Positions 5,291-5,328 of a DNA stretch of 5,328 nt are shown here, piece by piece. The stretch comes from Melioribacteraceae bacterium (lineage in GTDB: Bacteria > Bacteroidota > Ignavibacteria > Ignavibacteriales > Melioribacteraceae). A program made the position numbers and the translations under genes. The stretch spans positions 1 through 5,328 of the forward strand of contig WFQV01000391.1 in the NCBI GenBank assembly GCA_015486905.1, in the 5' to 3' direction. Below the pieces are notes generated by a model. It had not been told where the DNA came from. It saw nothing but the letters and a program-made list of their open reading frames with translations, and made no database searches. Numbering within the stretch: position 1 is the stretch's first letter; each line of letters opens with the position of its first letter.

Positions 5291-5328
5291 GGGTTTGTCG
5301 GCATTGCGGTTAACTTTAGTCAACTCTA

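Overview
This window looks like a chromosomal segment from the Bacteroidota/Ignavibacteriota (Chlorobi-group) side of the bacterial tree. That is an inference. It rests on moderate-to-low GC, strong AAGGAG-type ribosome binding sites, one TAnnTTTG-type promoter hexamer, secreted S9 and C1 peptidases of the kinds common there, and long intergenic spacers full of short tandem and palindromic repeats. No marker gene fixes the taxon.

Layout: positions 1-2844 are transcribed leftwards (minus strand). In order of transcription they hold a small cytoplasmic superoxide-reductase-like iron protein (2461-2844), its intrinsic terminator (2408-2444), a secreted prolyl oligopeptidase (180-2291), and the first 46 codons of a DUF1853-like gene that runs off the left edge (1-140). 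A GC-rich hairpin lies in the 39-base gap between the last two. Rightwards there is one gene, a secreted papain-fold C1 peptidase of the bleomycin-hydrolase/PepC type (3492-4598). It is divergent from the superoxide-reductase-like gene across a 647-base spacer.

The two spacers (2845-3491 and 4599-5328) encode no convincing protein but are not featureless. An 8-base tandem unit, GGATGATT and variants, recurs in the same orientation at 3147-3178, 4691-4722 and 5051-5082, and a related GGAATGTT form occurs at 5257-5290. The first array sits inside an 11-base inverted repeat (3130-3140/3223-3233). The second and third arrays flank a roughly 240-base region (4803-5040) that can fold into a chain of stem-loops, two of them very well paired. 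A 16-base perfect palindrome (3263-3278) and a sequence resembling an IS terminus (4613-4628) complete the mosaic.

The two peptidases could both supply periplasmic peptide degradation, while the iron protein would deal with superoxide in the cytoplasm. The strands, terminator and spacers show no single operon joining them. The most unusual material is the array-flanked stem-loop region at 4691-5082 and the Asp-Arg-His variant of the superoxide-reductase active-site motif. I see no complete defence, mobile or biosynthetic system.
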